Positions 36,758 to 49,769 of a DNA stretch of 64,000 nt are shown in pieces. Below the pieces are notes generated by a model, which saw nothing but the letters and a program-made list of their open reading frames with translations, was not told where the DNA came from and searched no databases. This DNA comes from Homarus americanus (lineage: Eukaryota; Arthropoda; Malacostraca; Decapoda; Nephropidae): contig NW_024736071.1 of the NCBI RefSeq assembly GCF_018991925.1, forward strand, positions 7,974,953 through 8,038,952, in the 5' to 3' direction. Position 1 is the first letter of the stretch; each line of letters begins with the position of its first letter. Position numbers and translations under genes: made by a program.

Positions 36758-36917
36758 ACTAATGAATATGACCTATACTATTATTTCCTTTGTGTATGAA
36801 CCTCTGTCCTGTGTGGCAGTGAACAGTGATAGTACTCTCAGTGTCAAGACCTGACTGAACTACCTAGATTAGGCAAATTGTACCTCAATATTGCCAGTAA
36901 AGTTGCTACACTAAAAA
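36758..36917 (-). mobile_element. Dispersed repeat Y, copy 1 (inverted)
   Basis: Its reverse complement matches 39983-40260, with shared TTTTTAG start, TTTGCCTA, ATTCAGTCAG-like, TCTTGACACTGAG, CAGGACAGAGGTTCATACAC and CATATTCATTAG. Class unknown. Confidence 0.7.
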
Positions 36918-37004
36918 TTCATTATGTCTTCTACTACTGCCTCTACTGTACCTCCTAGTATTCCCCCAAAGCCCTCCATCATTCTTCACACAGGTCCATT
37001 TATC

Positions 37005-37235
37005 CCTTAAGTACGATGCCAACCACTAAAGTATGATGACTTAACCCCCTGTCTACGATGATTTAACCCCCTGAGTATGATAACTTATGACCTAATTCCT
37101 AAAGTACGATGACTTAACCCCCTAAGTACATTGACTTAAACCCCTGAGTATGATGACTTAATTCCTAAAGCACGATGATTTAACCCACTGAGCACAATGA
37201 CTTCAACACCTGGGTACAATGTCATCATAAAATGT
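37005..37235. repeat. Degenerate tandem repeat of about 24-28 bp
   Basis: Units with AGTATGATGACTTAACCCCC and AATTCCTAAAGTACGATG variants recur about eight times. Confidence 0.8.
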
Positions 37236-37863
37236 ACATCAAAACCTCTCAAATTTCTTCTTTACTCTTGTATGGTATCCTAACAGAGTAGAACCAATGT
37301 TATTCCTTTTTTTTTATACATTACTGTATATTTCTGCTCTTACTGCCCTTAATTCTGTCACTGTTTACGCTGTTCATACTTATTGATTCATGATTCACAC
37401 CTGTCTATGATTAGTGACTCTCTCTTTCTTTTCCTCTCACACTCACTCTCTCTCTATCTCCCTCTCTTGAACTCTTATTTTGCTACTTCCGTTACTTATA
37501 CCTTCAAACATAATGAACCACCCGGTCTTAATTTCTTGTGTGTCCTATTCCTAACATACAAGTATTTCTTTACCAAATACGCGAAGAAAGTAATCATTAT
37601 AAATCACAGCGGTAGGAGACAATATCTATATTTAGTCAACAAAAGATTATCCCCATATTACCTACGTGAGTTCTGTTCATCTGATCCGAAGTTCTAAGTC
37701 TACGGTTCTCTTGAATATAAATATGTCTGTATACGTGTGTGTGTATGGTCAGGTTTGTACGTATGTGTATTTTACAGTAACACAAATATACACAACCACA
37801 TTAGCCACCCACAGTCACATGTCTGTTATAAACACATCTACCGCCACTAATATATACAACCAT
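37236..37863. other. Unique sequence
   Basis: No gene recognised. CT-rich patch at 37420-37465. Confidence 0.45.
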
Positions 37864-37875
37864 CACACACACACA

Positions 37876-37932
<57 letters not shown>
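37864..37932. repeat. (AC)n joined to (GA)n
   Basis: An AC run (37864-37878) changes directly to a GA run (37879-37932). Confidence 0.96.
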
Positions 37933-37934
<2 letters not shown>

Positions 37935-37936
37935 CA

Positions 37937-38235
37937 TCTCCCCATCAACACTCCGACTACTAGTACTACTAGTAGAGCAATTAAACCCCCTCCCTATCAG
38001 CACCCCCCACTACAGTTTACTAGCATAGCAACTCACCACCTCTCCCCATCAACACCCCAACTACTAGCACAGTAACTCAGTCCCTCTCCCATCAACACCC
38101 CAACTACTAGCACAGCAACTCAGTCCCTCTCTCCATCAACACCCCAACTACTAGCACAGCAACTCAGTCCCTCTCTCCATCAACACCCCCACTACTAGCA
38201 CAGAACTCCCCCTCTCTCCATCAACATCCTCCCCC
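37937..38235. repeat. Degenerate repeat of about 45-50 bp, about six copies
   Basis: Units contain CTCTCCCCATCAACACC, AACTACTAGCAC and AGCAACTCAGTCCC. The middle copies are nearly identical and the outer ones are diverged. Confidence 0.85.
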
Positions 38236-38499
38236 CACCTCTCCACTCTCCCCTAACTCACACATCACCAGACAAAGGCGTGAAGGGTTGGGAGGGGGGA
38301 GGGGTAGGCTCGTCCTCACAACCCTACCATAACCTGTAGAATAAATACACAGTTTATTGAGGCTGGCCTCCCCATACCCAGCTGTCTCACCCACGCACGC
38401 CTCTCCACGCCTACAGCCGCGCACGTCTCCACGCCTACACCCACGCCTATTCCTGTACGCTAACTTGTACCCCGTTTACACTACACGTATGCCTATCCA
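38236..38499. other. Unique sequence with CACGCCTA words
   Basis: CCACGCCTACA-like words recur at 38395-38450. No gene recognised. Confidence 0.4.
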
Positions 38500-39090
38500 T
38501 GTTTATACCTTCACTCCACAACCATGTCTATTCCTTTTCATGCCATCCACGACTATACCTCTACACCCACGCCTCTCTCTCACGTACCATACTCCCCCTG
38601 TTCCTAACTCACTGATCTCTGCTCCTTCTGCCCTACAATTCCTGTCTTCTCTCCACGCCCCCTCCCCCTCCCTCCACGCCTCCTTCCCTCCTTCAACCCT
38701 CCTTCCCTCCCTCCACACCTGCTCCCCACGCCCCCTTGCCACATTCCACGCTTCCTCCCCTCCCTCCATGCCTCCATTCCACCCTCCACGCATCCTTCCC
38801 TCCTTCAACGCCTCCCTCCTTACTGCCACGCCTCCTTCTCTCTCCACGCCTCTTTCCCTCCCTCCACCAACAACCGCCTCTACCCTCCTCCTCCAACACG
38901 TCATATCCCCCCTACGCCATCTCCTTCTCTCAAACCTCCTCCAAAGCCTCTTCCCTTACCCCAATCATCCTCCCTCCCCACCCCGCCCCCCCTCGAACAC
39001 GTCTCCTCCCCCTCAACACACATCGTCTCCTACCACCCCCCACTTCAACATGCATCACCACGCCTACCCCCCCCTTCGCCTGCCTTCCTC
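38500..39090. repeat. C/T-rich low-complexity block with CCACGCCTCC words
   Basis: CCTCCACGCCTCCTTCCCTC-like words recur. The 256-codon proline/serine-rich + strand frame (38357-39127) and its minus-strand counterparts are compositional. Confidence 0.75.
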
Positions 39091-39244
39091 CCCATTAATA
39101 TGGATTTGCAGTAGCGCTCAATCTTAATCGGTGGGGGCGTGATTCATGGGCGTGGTTAGCGTGGTTACTGGGCCACCCACGCCACCCTACAACTCATTTG
39201 TTTACACTTTTGACTGGCTATTTTGGCCGTCTTGTTGGTGGCTA
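39091..39244. other. Unique sequence
   Basis: GGGCGTG-rich short stretch near 39130-39165, no gene recognised. Confidence 0.4.
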
Positions 39245-39669
39245 CTGTAGAGGGGGGGAGGGAGGGAGGGTGAGTCGGAAGCAGGAGAGAGGAAGGGAAC
39301 GGCGGAAGGAGAGAGAGAGAAAGGGAAGGAAGGGTAGGAGGAAAAGGGAGGAGGGAAAGGGAAGAGAGTAGGAGGAAAGAATAGGGGAAGCAATAGGAAG
39401 AAAGGAAAGGAGGGAAAGGAAGGAAAGGAAGAGAGTAGGAGGAAAGAATAGGGGAAGCGATAGATAAAAAGGAAAGGAGAGGTTAGACGAGGAGGGTAGG
39501 AGGAGGGCATATGGGGAGAATAAAAAATGGGAGTGGAAAAGAGGAAGAAGAATATAGGCAAGAAGGCAAGACTGGGGTGAAGAAAGTTGGAGGGGTGGAG
39601 AAGGAGTCTGGGAGGAGAGTGAGGGAGGAATAAGTGAATGGGAGGAAGAAAAATGAGAGGAAGTATACA
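39245..39669. repeat. Purine-rich GGAAAGG low-complexity block
   Basis: The + strand is almost all A/G; a block with GAAAGAATAGGGGAAGC occurs twice (about 39374 and 39442). Confidence 0.85.
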
Positions 39670-39982
39670 GTAGGTAGAGATGAAGGAGAAGGAGAGGAAG
39701 TGTGGGGAGAGGAGAAAGAGAAGGAGAGGAAGTATAGATAGAGATGAAAGAGAAGAAGAGGAAGTGTGAGTAGAGATGAAAGAGAAGGAGAAGAAGTGTG
39801 GGTAGAGATGAAAGAGAAGGAGAGGAAGTGTAGGTAAAGGAGAAAGAGAAGGAGAGGAAGTGTAGGTAAAGGAGAAAGAGAAGGAGAGGAAGTATAGGTG
39901 GAGATGAAAGAGAAGAAGAGGAAGTGTGAGTTGAGATGAAAGAGAAGGAGAAGAAGTGTGAGTAGAGATGAAAGAGAAGGAG
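39670..39982. repeat. 32-bp purine array, left part
   Basis: Units of the form GAGATGAAAGAGAAGGAGAG followed by GAAGTGTGGGTA, about 9-10 copies. The array stops where repeat Y begins and resumes at 40296. Confidence 0.93.
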
Positions 39983-40292
39983 TTTTAGCTAAACAAATTT
40001 ATTGACAAAGCTTGTAGTACAGTTTGCCTATTCTGAGTAATTCAGTCAGATCTTGACACTGAGGGTGGTATCACTTCTCACTGCCACGCAGGACAGAGGT
40101 TCATACACAAAGAAATACAACATATTCATTAACAGCTATATATGTACTGTATATAGGTCAGATTCATGTGGGTAATGTCACTGTTCACTGCCATGCAGGA
40201 CAGAGGTTCATACACAAAGAATACATCATATTCATTAGCAGTATATATAGGTCAGTGGTTCGCATACATTGGAGTCATATTCTAATTGAAGA
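39983..40292 (+). mobile_element. Dispersed repeat Y, copy 2, inserted in the 32-bp array
   Basis: Starts TTTTAGCTAAACAAATTTAT and contains an internal direct duplication of CAGGACAGAGGTTCATACAC (40088 and 40197). The same purine array flanks it on both sides. Inverted copy at 36758-36917. Confidence 0.75.
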
Positions 40293-40295
40293 CTA

Positions 40296-40626
40296 ATGAG
40301 AAGGAGAGGAAGTGTGGGTAGAGATGAAAGAGAAGGAGAGGAAGTGTAGGTAGAGATGAAAGAGAAGGAGAGGAAGTGTGGGTAGAGATGAAAGAGAAGG
40401 AGAGGAAGTGTGGGTAGAGATGAAAGAGAAGGAGAAGAAGTGTGGGTAGAGATGAACGAGAAGGAGAAGAAGTGTGGGTAGAGATGAAAGAGAAGGAGAG
40501 GAAGTGTGGGTAGAGATGAACGAGAAGGAGAAGAAGTGTGGGTAGAGATGAAAGAGAAGGAGAGGAAGTGTGGGTAGAGATGAAAGAGAAGGAGAAGAAG
40601 TGTGGGTAGAGATGAAAGAGAAGATA
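40296..40626. repeat. 32-bp purine array, right part
   Basis: About 10 copies of the same 32-bp unit with AAAGAG/AACGAG and GAGAGG/GAGAAG variants. The serine/leucine/histidine-rich minus-strand frames (up to 288 codons, 40293-41159) come from this and the downstream (GAA)n DNA. Confidence 0.93.
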
Positions 40627-40821
40627 TAGGGGCATAAAAGAAAAGAGTGAAAGGCAGAAAGATGAGGAGGTGAGGAAGAGGGAGATGAGAAGTGAGGAGG
40701 AGGAGGAGGAGGAGGAGGAGGAGGAGAAGAAGAAGAAAGAAAAAAATAGAAGAAAGAAGAAAGAAGGAAGCAGAAAGAAGGAAGAAGGAAGAAGAAGAAT
40801 AAACAAACAAACAAAGAAGAA

Positions 40822-40856
<35 letters not shown>

Positions 40857-40895
40857 AGAAGAAGAAGAAGGAAGAAGAAGAGGAAGAAAGGATGG
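40627..40895. repeat. (GGA)n and (GAA)n purine tract
   Basis: A (GGA)n run at about 40693-40725 and (GAA)n runs at about 40815-40870. Poly-Glu/Lys and poly-Ser/Phe frames are artefacts. Confidence 0.93.
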
Positions 40896-41165
40896 TGTAA
40901 ATGAGAGAAAAACAAAACGTAAACAAAACATTATATAAACAGAGACGAAATATTTACAAGACAGATAAAACAACAAGAATAATAAAAGGAAGAAGACGAA
41001 ATAACCCAAAAAAGGAAAATAAAACGAAATAAAAAAAAACACGACGGAGAAACTATTAACACGTGCTGATGAAAAAAAAATGGTTAACAGATTCGTGAAT
41101 TTAACCTTTACCAAGATGAGAGTTGGGAGCTGATGAGGTACAGCACCGAACAGAGGCAAGTTATT
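40896..41165. other. A-rich unique sequence
   Basis: No gene recognised. Confidence 0.45.
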
Positions 41166-41560
41166 ATTGTAAAGGATGGTGGGGGTGGTGGTAGGAGGGG
41201 TGGTGGTAGGAGGGGTGGTGGTAGGAGGGGTGGTGGTAGGAGGAGAGGTGGGAGGTGTTGGGAGGGAGGGTGGGGGAGGTGAGGAGGGAGGTGGGGAGGT
41301 GTTGGGAGGGAGGTGGGGAGGTGAGGAGGGGGAGGGTGGGGAGGTGTTGGGAGGAGGTGGGGAGGTGAGGAGGGAGGGTGGGGGAAAGTGGGAGGAGTTG
41401 TATTAGGGGGACGAGAAGGGGATGTAGGGAGAGGTGTGGAAGAGAGGGGTGAAGTGGGAGGGGTGAAGTGAGAGGGGGAAAGTGGGAAAGGGTAAAGTGG
41501 GAGGGGTGAAGTGGGTGGAGGTGAGGAGATGAGGGGTAGAGGGCAGGGTAGTAATGGCAG
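41166..41560. repeat. G-rich minisatellite (GGTGGTAGGAGGG)
   Basis: 15-bp units GTGGTAGGAGGGGTG at the left pass into GGGAGGTGGGGAGGTG-type units. Many closely spaced GGG runs on the + strand give G-quadruplex potential. Confidence 0.9.
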
Positions 41561-41612
41561 AAGGGTGTAGACTGTAGAGTCTGTAGACTATATTAATAAA
41601 CAGTTTTTTTGT

Positions 41613-41613
41613 C

Positions 41614-41672
<59 letters not shown>
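41613..41672. repeat. (CT)n followed by (CTAT)n
   Basis: CT run (41613-41632) then CTAT run (41632-41672). Confidence 0.96.
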
Positions 41673-42429
41673 ATTCCATACGAATATTTCCTCGCACTTG
41701 CTTGCTCTTAAGGACTTTGCCAAACAACGTATTTATAAACGAGAATTTTAACCTCCAAAGTTCCAAGCATTTTTATGAGATGTGATAGAATCTTGACAAC
41801 TGTGGTGGCTGTACACACTTAGGGCCTTGAGGGAGACAGGCCTCGTCCTTCTACGTCTTGTAAACTTACAAAAAAAATATACATATTAATTTACCACAAA
41901 CTAATTTTTTGTAAAGTTCGTCCTTCAACATTCTTTCATTTATGTGGGGGTTTATTAGACGTTGATGACCCGAGTCTATTCAATCAACTATTTATTTATT
42001 TATCTACCTATTTTTGAATGATAAATATATACTGTACATGAACCAAATCTAATCAAACCTTTACAGCTTAATATAGTCGATGAACAAAATCTTTACGAGT
42101 CAAACAAAGAAGCAAAAAAATAAAAAAAACACATTCACAATATTCGTTTCCTTCTCTGTAATACAAACGTCAAAATAATTCCCAAATATGGAGTAATGCT
42201 AAAAAAAGAAAAGGTTTAACATCTTTAAACTCAATCACTAACGTCCAAAACATGACATTCACGTTAGTTAGATTCTCCCAGAGTATAAAGTATTATACAG
42301 CAGGTGCACTACAGTGATAACCTTTATTACTTAAAAGTTCACTCTAACGATCGAGTGACATAAGCAGACAAAAACTTCACTTCCTCACTTAATCATTCAC
42401 CTGATTGTTACTCAGCACAACGGCCATTA
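41673..42429. other. AT-rich unique sequence
   Basis: No gene recognised. Confidence 0.5.
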
Positions 42430-44060
42430 CAACAATCATGAACACACTCATCACAACAATCATGACCAAACACACTCATCACATCAATTAAGAACACACT
42501 CGTCACAACAATCATGAACACACTCGTCATAACAATCATGAACACACTCATCATCACAATCATGAACACACTCATCACAATAATTATGAACACACCCATC
42601 ACTATAATCATCAACACACTCATCACTATAATCAACACACTCATCACTATAATCAACACACTCATCACTATAATCAACACACTCATCTCCACATTCATCA
42701 ACACACTCATCACTATAATCATGAACACTCATCTCATCACTATAATCAACACACTCATCACTATAATCATGAACACACTCATCAATATAATCATCAACAC
42801 ACTCATCACTATAATCATCAACACACTCATCACTATAATCATCAACACACCCATCATTATAATCATCAACACACTCATCACTATAATCAACACACTCATC
42901 ACTATAATCATCAACACACTCATCCTACATAATCAACATATATATAATCATCCTTACCTCATCACACTATAACGTAACACACTCATCACTATAATCATCA
43001 ACACACTCATCACTATAATCATCCTTTTACCCATCACTATAATCATCAACCCGCTCATCACTATAATCATCAACACTCATCACTATAATCATCAACACTC
43101 ATCACTATAATCATCAACACACTCATCACTATAATCATCAACACACTCATCACTATAATCATCAACACACTCATCACTATAATCATCAACACACCCATCA
43201 CTATAATCAACACACTCATCACTATAATCATCAACACACTCATCAATATAATCATCAACAGACTCATCACTATACACATCAACATACTCATCACTATAAT
43301 CATCAACACACTCATCACTACAATCATCAACACACTCATCACTATAATCAACACACTCATCACTATAATCATCAACACACTCATCACTATAAACATCAAC
43401 ACACTCATCACTATAATCATGAACACACTCATCACTATAATCATCAACACACTCATCACTATAATCATCAACACACTCATCACTATAATCATCAACACAC
43501 TCATCACTATAATCATCAACACACCCATCACTATAATCATCAACACACTCACCACTATAATCATCAACACACTCATCACTATAATCATCAACACACCCAT
43601 CACTATAATCATCAACACACCCATCACTATAATCAACACACTCATCACTATAATCATCAACACACCCATCACTATAATCATCAACACACTCATCACTATA
43701 ATCATCAACACACCCATCACTATAATCAACACACTCATCACTATAATCATCAACACACCTTTACCACGCCATAATCATCAACACACTCACTATAATCATC
43801 AACACACCTAATTATAATCAATCAACACACCCATCACCATAATCATCAACACAACGAATCACTTATAACTACCAACACACCATCACTATAATCATCAACA
43901 CACTCATCACTATAATCATCAACACACCCATCACTATAATCATCAACACACTCATCACTATAATCATCAACACACTCATCACTATAATCATCAACACACT
44001 CATCACTATAATCATCAACACACTCATCACTATAATCATCAACACACCCATCACTATAAT
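42430..44060. repeat. 24-bp minisatellite, about 65 copies
   Basis: The unit is ATCATCAACACACTCATCAC plus TATA. Left copies are more diverged (ACAATCATGAACAC) and 43070-43740 and 43880-44060 are nearly uniform, with CACCCATC variants. 18-21 bp short units occur. As 24 is divisible by three, frames of up to 228 codons (MSVLMIIV repeats) appear on the minus strand and INTLITII repeats on the plus; neither is a gene. Confidence 0.97.
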
Positions 44061-44301
44061 TACAAACAAATACACAAGAGTTGAATGGTTAACATCACCT
44101 TACAAACCTCACCACAACCTTTTACTTGGCCACGGAATCATTAACATGACTTAAGGAGGTGAAAGTATATGTTGTTTACCTGTGAGAAAGATGGTGTGTT
44201 TACACCATGCTAACATAGTGTCGGTGTTTACAGCTCAAATATTGTTTAATTCTCATTTACCTATCAGGATTTTTCACTGGTGGGTTGTTTTCATGTATCA
44301 C
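44061..44301. other. Unique sequence
   Basis: No gene recognised. Confidence 0.45.
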
Positions 44302-44336
44302 ACTGTGTGTGTGTGTGTATGTGTGTGCGTGTGTGT
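44302..44336. repeat. (GT)n microsatellite, interrupted
   Basis: GT run with one TA and one GC interruption. Confidence 0.93.
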
Positions 44337-44394
44337 GGATTCACCGCCCAGCAGTTGTAACAATCACAGAACAGCACCTAATCTTTCCAGCAGT

Positions 44395-44504
44395 CAAGCC
44401 ATTAGCAAGAGACACCACCACCACCACCAACTCACCAAGACCACACCAACCCCCCACCACCACCATCACCCACACACTAACCCCTCACCCCATCACCTCT
44501 TACA
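44395..44504. repeat. CCA/CAC-rich tract left of LINE copy 2
   Basis: ACCACCACCACC words of the same composition as the array on the far side of the LINE (45166-46290). Confidence 0.75.
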
Positions 44505-45165
44505 GCTACTTTGTTCTCACTCGGAATCTCGTACGAGGCTCATCCAGCTATGATACAATGATACAGTACGAGTTATTAAGGGTGTCAACTTCGTTGGTGA
44601 GCTCTGGGGTGACTCGGGAGGCCGAAACGAGACCGGCAGGGCCGTCCACAGATGTTGCACTTGAGGGCTACATCTAGTGTGAGAGGGGCGGCGGCAGCGT
44701 CTTTCCGGCATTGGCGCTTGTCTGCCTCGTTATGCAGTCAGGCTAACACGAAAGTATTGATACCTTCTCGTGTGGTGCTCCTCCAAGCGTTGCGGTGTGA
44801 AATGATCGTCTTCCAGATTAGGAGGTCGATTTGGCACTTTTTCTGTTTTGTCTTAAAACTGTCCTTGCACCTTTTTCGTTGCCCGTCAACGTTACGTTTA
44901 CCATTCATTAGTTGACTGTAAAGTAGCTGTTTTGACAGTCTACTGTCGTCAGTGCAGGCAACATGGCCAGTTCATGGATAATGGTAGTCTCGATGCTCCT
45001 ACAGTTGGTGTCAGCGAAAGTACTGATGTTTCTTTTCTTGTCTTCCCAGCGAACTCGGAGGATGGAACGTAGACTATGTTGGTGAAAGTTTTCAAGTACC
45101 TTGAGGTGATCCCTGTATTTGACCCATGTCTCGCTGCCATACAGAAGGGTGAGGGGGACTACTGA
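44505..45165 (-). mobile_element. Decayed non-LTR retrotransposon (LINE) 3' fragment, copy 2
   Basis: The minus strand shows, in order, LLYGSETWVKYRDHLKVLE, LRSILRVRWEDKKR, a degraded SIETTIIHE, frameshifted DDSRL and KQLLYSQL, then a frame running through KRQCRKDAAAAP into a C2H2 finger CNICGRPCRSRF...H-x3-H (C-x2-C-x12-H-x3-H, about 44657 down to 44594) and a stop at 44585-44587. A C-terminal zinc finger after this region is a known feature of several LINE ORF2 proteins. An 11-nt-type deletion after IIHE breaks the frame. Its 3' flank matches copy 1 at 7267-7320. It is a 5'-truncated, inactive copy. Confidence 0.85.
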
Positions 45166-46290
45166 CCAATCCACCACCACCATCACACCAACCCACCACC
45201 ACCACACCAACCTACCACCACCACCACCACCACCACACCAAACCACCACCACCCATACACCAACTCACCACTACGACCACCAACACACCAAGCCACCACC
45301 ACACCAACCTCACCACCAACCCACTGGCTTTACCAGTTGACCACCACAGCCACACCAACCCTGTCACCACCCACTAACCCACCATCATCACCATCACACC
45401 ATCACCACCACCACACCAACCCACCCCTACCAGCCCACCACACCACCCAAATCACCACCACCATGTAACCAGCCCATACATAACCCACCACCACCAGCCA
45501 CACCAACCCACCACAACCCCACACACCAGCAACACCACCACCGCCACCCCACACACCAGCCACCACCACCCACCCCAAGCACCAACCCCACACACACCCA
45601 CACACCAGCCCACCACTCACACCAAATCACCACCATCATAGCCAACACACACACCAACCCCACCACCCACAACCCACACCAACCCCACAGCCCACACCAA
45701 CCCCACCACAACCCACACACCAGCCCCACCACCACCACCCAAACACCAACCAACCACTGCCACCCACACACACCAACCCACCACAACCCCACACACCAAC
45801 CCACACAACCCACACACCAGCCCACCACCACACACCAAATCCACCACCATCATAGCCAACCCACACGTCAACCCTGCCTTATCCCACATCCACCAGCCCA
45901 CCACTACGCAACCGACCACCACAACCCACACACCAACCCACCACAACCCACACACCAACTCACCACCACCACAGATACCCACCATCCCACTACACCACCA
46001 ACCCTACCACCACCACCCACACATCAACCCCACCACCCACACACCGTCACCACCATCATAACCAACCCACACGCCAACCCACCACCAACATCACCATCAC
46101 ACCAACCCACCACTACACCAACCCACCACCACAACCCACACACCAACCCACCACAACCCACACACCAACCCACCACAACCCACACACCAACCCACCACAA
46201 CCCACACACCAACTCACCACCACCACAGCAACCCACCACATCCACTACCACCACCACACCATCTCCACCACCACCACACCAAGTCAACCC
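45166..46290. repeat. CCA-rich array (about 22-bp CCCACCACAACCCACACACC type units)
   Basis: The + strand has almost no G. The regular part is at 46125-46215 (ACCCACACACCAACCCACCA at about 22-bp spacing); elsewhere units are irregular. Gly/Trp/Val-rich minus-strand frames of up to 134 codons are artefacts. Confidence 0.93.
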
Positions 46291-46535
46291 TGTGCTGGAA
46301 AACATGTCATGAAAGTATTAAATTATTCAGGGTGTTTCATCACATTAATCTGGGGTGTTCCCTAGAGATGCAAGAGTTGGCCGGAAGAGAGACAAACTTT
46401 GTAATATTCATATAGTTGGGTCTAAGAACAGTGCTAGTTTTAAGGGGGTTGTATTATGACTCCATGTTAATCTGGCCTCGTGCGTCCTTCGCTCACTAAT
46501 GTTGTAACACAAGTGAGAAATGGATATGTAAAGTA
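46291..46535. other. Unique sequence
   Basis: No gene recognised. Confidence 0.45.
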
Positions 46536-46649
46536 GTCTCTCTCTCTCTCTCTCTTTTTTTCTTCTTTCTCTTTTCACCTGTTGTGCTGTGCTGCAGTGG
46601 ATTTCTTTTAACTTATTTTGTGTGTCTCTCTCTCTCTCTCTCTCTCTCT
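46536..46649. repeat. Two (CT)n runs
   Basis: CT runs at about 46536-46555 and 46626-46649, separated by T-rich sequence. Confidence 0.92.
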
Positions 46650-47072
46650 TTCATTCTTCTTACAAACAATTAAAATCAATCGTCATTTCTTCAATTCTGG
46701 GCTAAACCTATTCTAAAAAGTAGCAGGTATATTTTTCCTTTAGTTTTGGGATATTCAGTTTGAAGCCTGACTGAGTTGTACCTTAGTTTAGTATCCTCAC
46801 ACTCCTCCCTTAGTCTGTGACCTTCCAAAAATTTTCAGTTTAAATGTCAAATACTTTATATAGTCGTCATTAAAATCACCAACAATGAGCAAATTAAGCA
46901 GGTCAAGAAGACTGGTTGATTGTTAATAAATTACTGACTGGGGAAAGTAGTGCATACACTACCCTCATAGGCTGAGAAAAAGGCGACAGTGCACAGTAAC
47001 AGGTAATAATTAGGTGTTGTATATTAATAGTTTTTGTAATGTATTCATGGCTTACAGTATCCATACATGTAC
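46650..47072. other. AT-rich unique sequence
   Basis: No gene recognised. Confidence 0.5.

Positions 47073-47112
<40 letters not shown>
47073..47112. repeat. (GT)n microsatellite
   Basis: A pure GT run of 20 dinucleotides. Confidence 0.96.
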
Positions 47113-47115
<3 letters not shown>

Positions 47116-47559
47116 ACGTTTGTGCGTGTTTACGTACACATGTGCATATGAAATCTAAAAAAAAGGCACCGTAAAAACACAAAGCAAAATGAAACATGTA
47201 GCAATGAAAACGTCATTTCGTAACCCTGATTTCATCAAAGAGATAACGCGGAAAAATAGACACCAAAAAAATCGCCTTCAAATATGCATAATGCTCCCAA
47301 CACAAATAGAAAAACTCTTCAAAAACAGCATCAAAATAAAGAATATATTCATAAACCTCATTTTCAATTCATACAATGAATAATACAGAGCTCGTATACA
47401 GAAAATTCATCTGGAACATTCATGAGCTTTGAAAAAAAAAATAATAAAAAAAAAATAAAGTGGCCCCGACTGGTACCAGGTTTTTAGCCCTAGCATGAAT
47501 TTCAGTGGGAAAATATTGATAAGACTATATTCCCTCTTCCTGGTGGTGTGGAGGAAAAG
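47113..47559. other. A-rich unique sequence
   Basis: No gene recognised; A-runs at 47430-47458. Confidence 0.5.
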
Positions 47560-47612
47560 GGGGAGGCAGAGGGAGGGAGGGAGGGAGGGAGGAGGGAGGG
47601 AGGGAGGGAGGC
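47560..47612. repeat. (GGGA)n tract
   Basis: GGGAGGGAGGGA words in a G-rich purine run. Confidence 0.92.
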
Positions 47613-48017
47613 GCTTCACCTCAATAATTAACAGAGCAAACTTAATACAACAAACGTTAACTTTTTTTACCCCTTCAGGTTGACAGTAACAACACAGTAC
47701 AGTAAACAAGCAAATATGCATATGACACAATTTTCTAGTTCATCTTTACTTGCCAAACAACCTCATACAAAGTTCATTAAATGCACGAAAAAATGTTGAC
47801 GTTTTTCTTGTTGCATTTTATATATTCATTGTGCTTATGTTGCGGGGAGAAGGACACAGCCAGCCGCGCCTCGCTGTCCGCCCGACTTTTTTAGTTTGGC
47901 GGAAACATTAGTGAGGTAGTGTACCAGGAGCCAGATTAATGAATAAATAAATAAATACATAAACGCAACCATCATTACACAAAAGAATAACAAAGGAGCG
48001 CTTGATTAACTGTGTGG
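47613..48017. other. Unique sequence
   Basis: No gene recognised. Confidence 0.45.
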
Positions 48018-49560
<1,543 letters not shown>

Positions 49561-49700
49561 CCCAAGGTTAGGCAAAGAAGGGTAGGTAAGGTAGGTTAAA
49601 GAAGTAAGCAGATTAGGTTAGGTAAGGTAAGTGTGTGTGTATGTGTGTAGGTAGGTAGGTAAGGTACATTATGTGTTATGTAGGTAGGTAGGTAATGAAC
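49561..49700 (+). repeat. Degenerate TTAGG/GTAGG telomere-like tract
   Basis: GGTTAGG, GATTAGGTTAGGTAAGG and (GTAG)n words. It is in the TTAGG orientation on the + strand, opposite to the tracts at 11820 and 59286. Confidence 0.6.
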
Positions 49701-49769
49701 AAAGTTAAGAAATTTACCAGGCCAGCCAGTGATAATCCTAACTACACAACTCATGTCCACATTTACAGC

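Noticed and set aside
40235..41159. Overlapping minus-strand frames of 214-288 codons
   Set aside because: All three frames are open because the DNA is a purine 32-bp array and (GAA)n; the peptides are Ser/Leu/Phe homopolymers.
42430..44060. CRISPR-like regular 24-bp direct repeats (also the 43-bp and 45-bp arrays)
   Set aside because: Units are contiguous with no unique spacers and no cas genes, and the DNA is eukaryotic.
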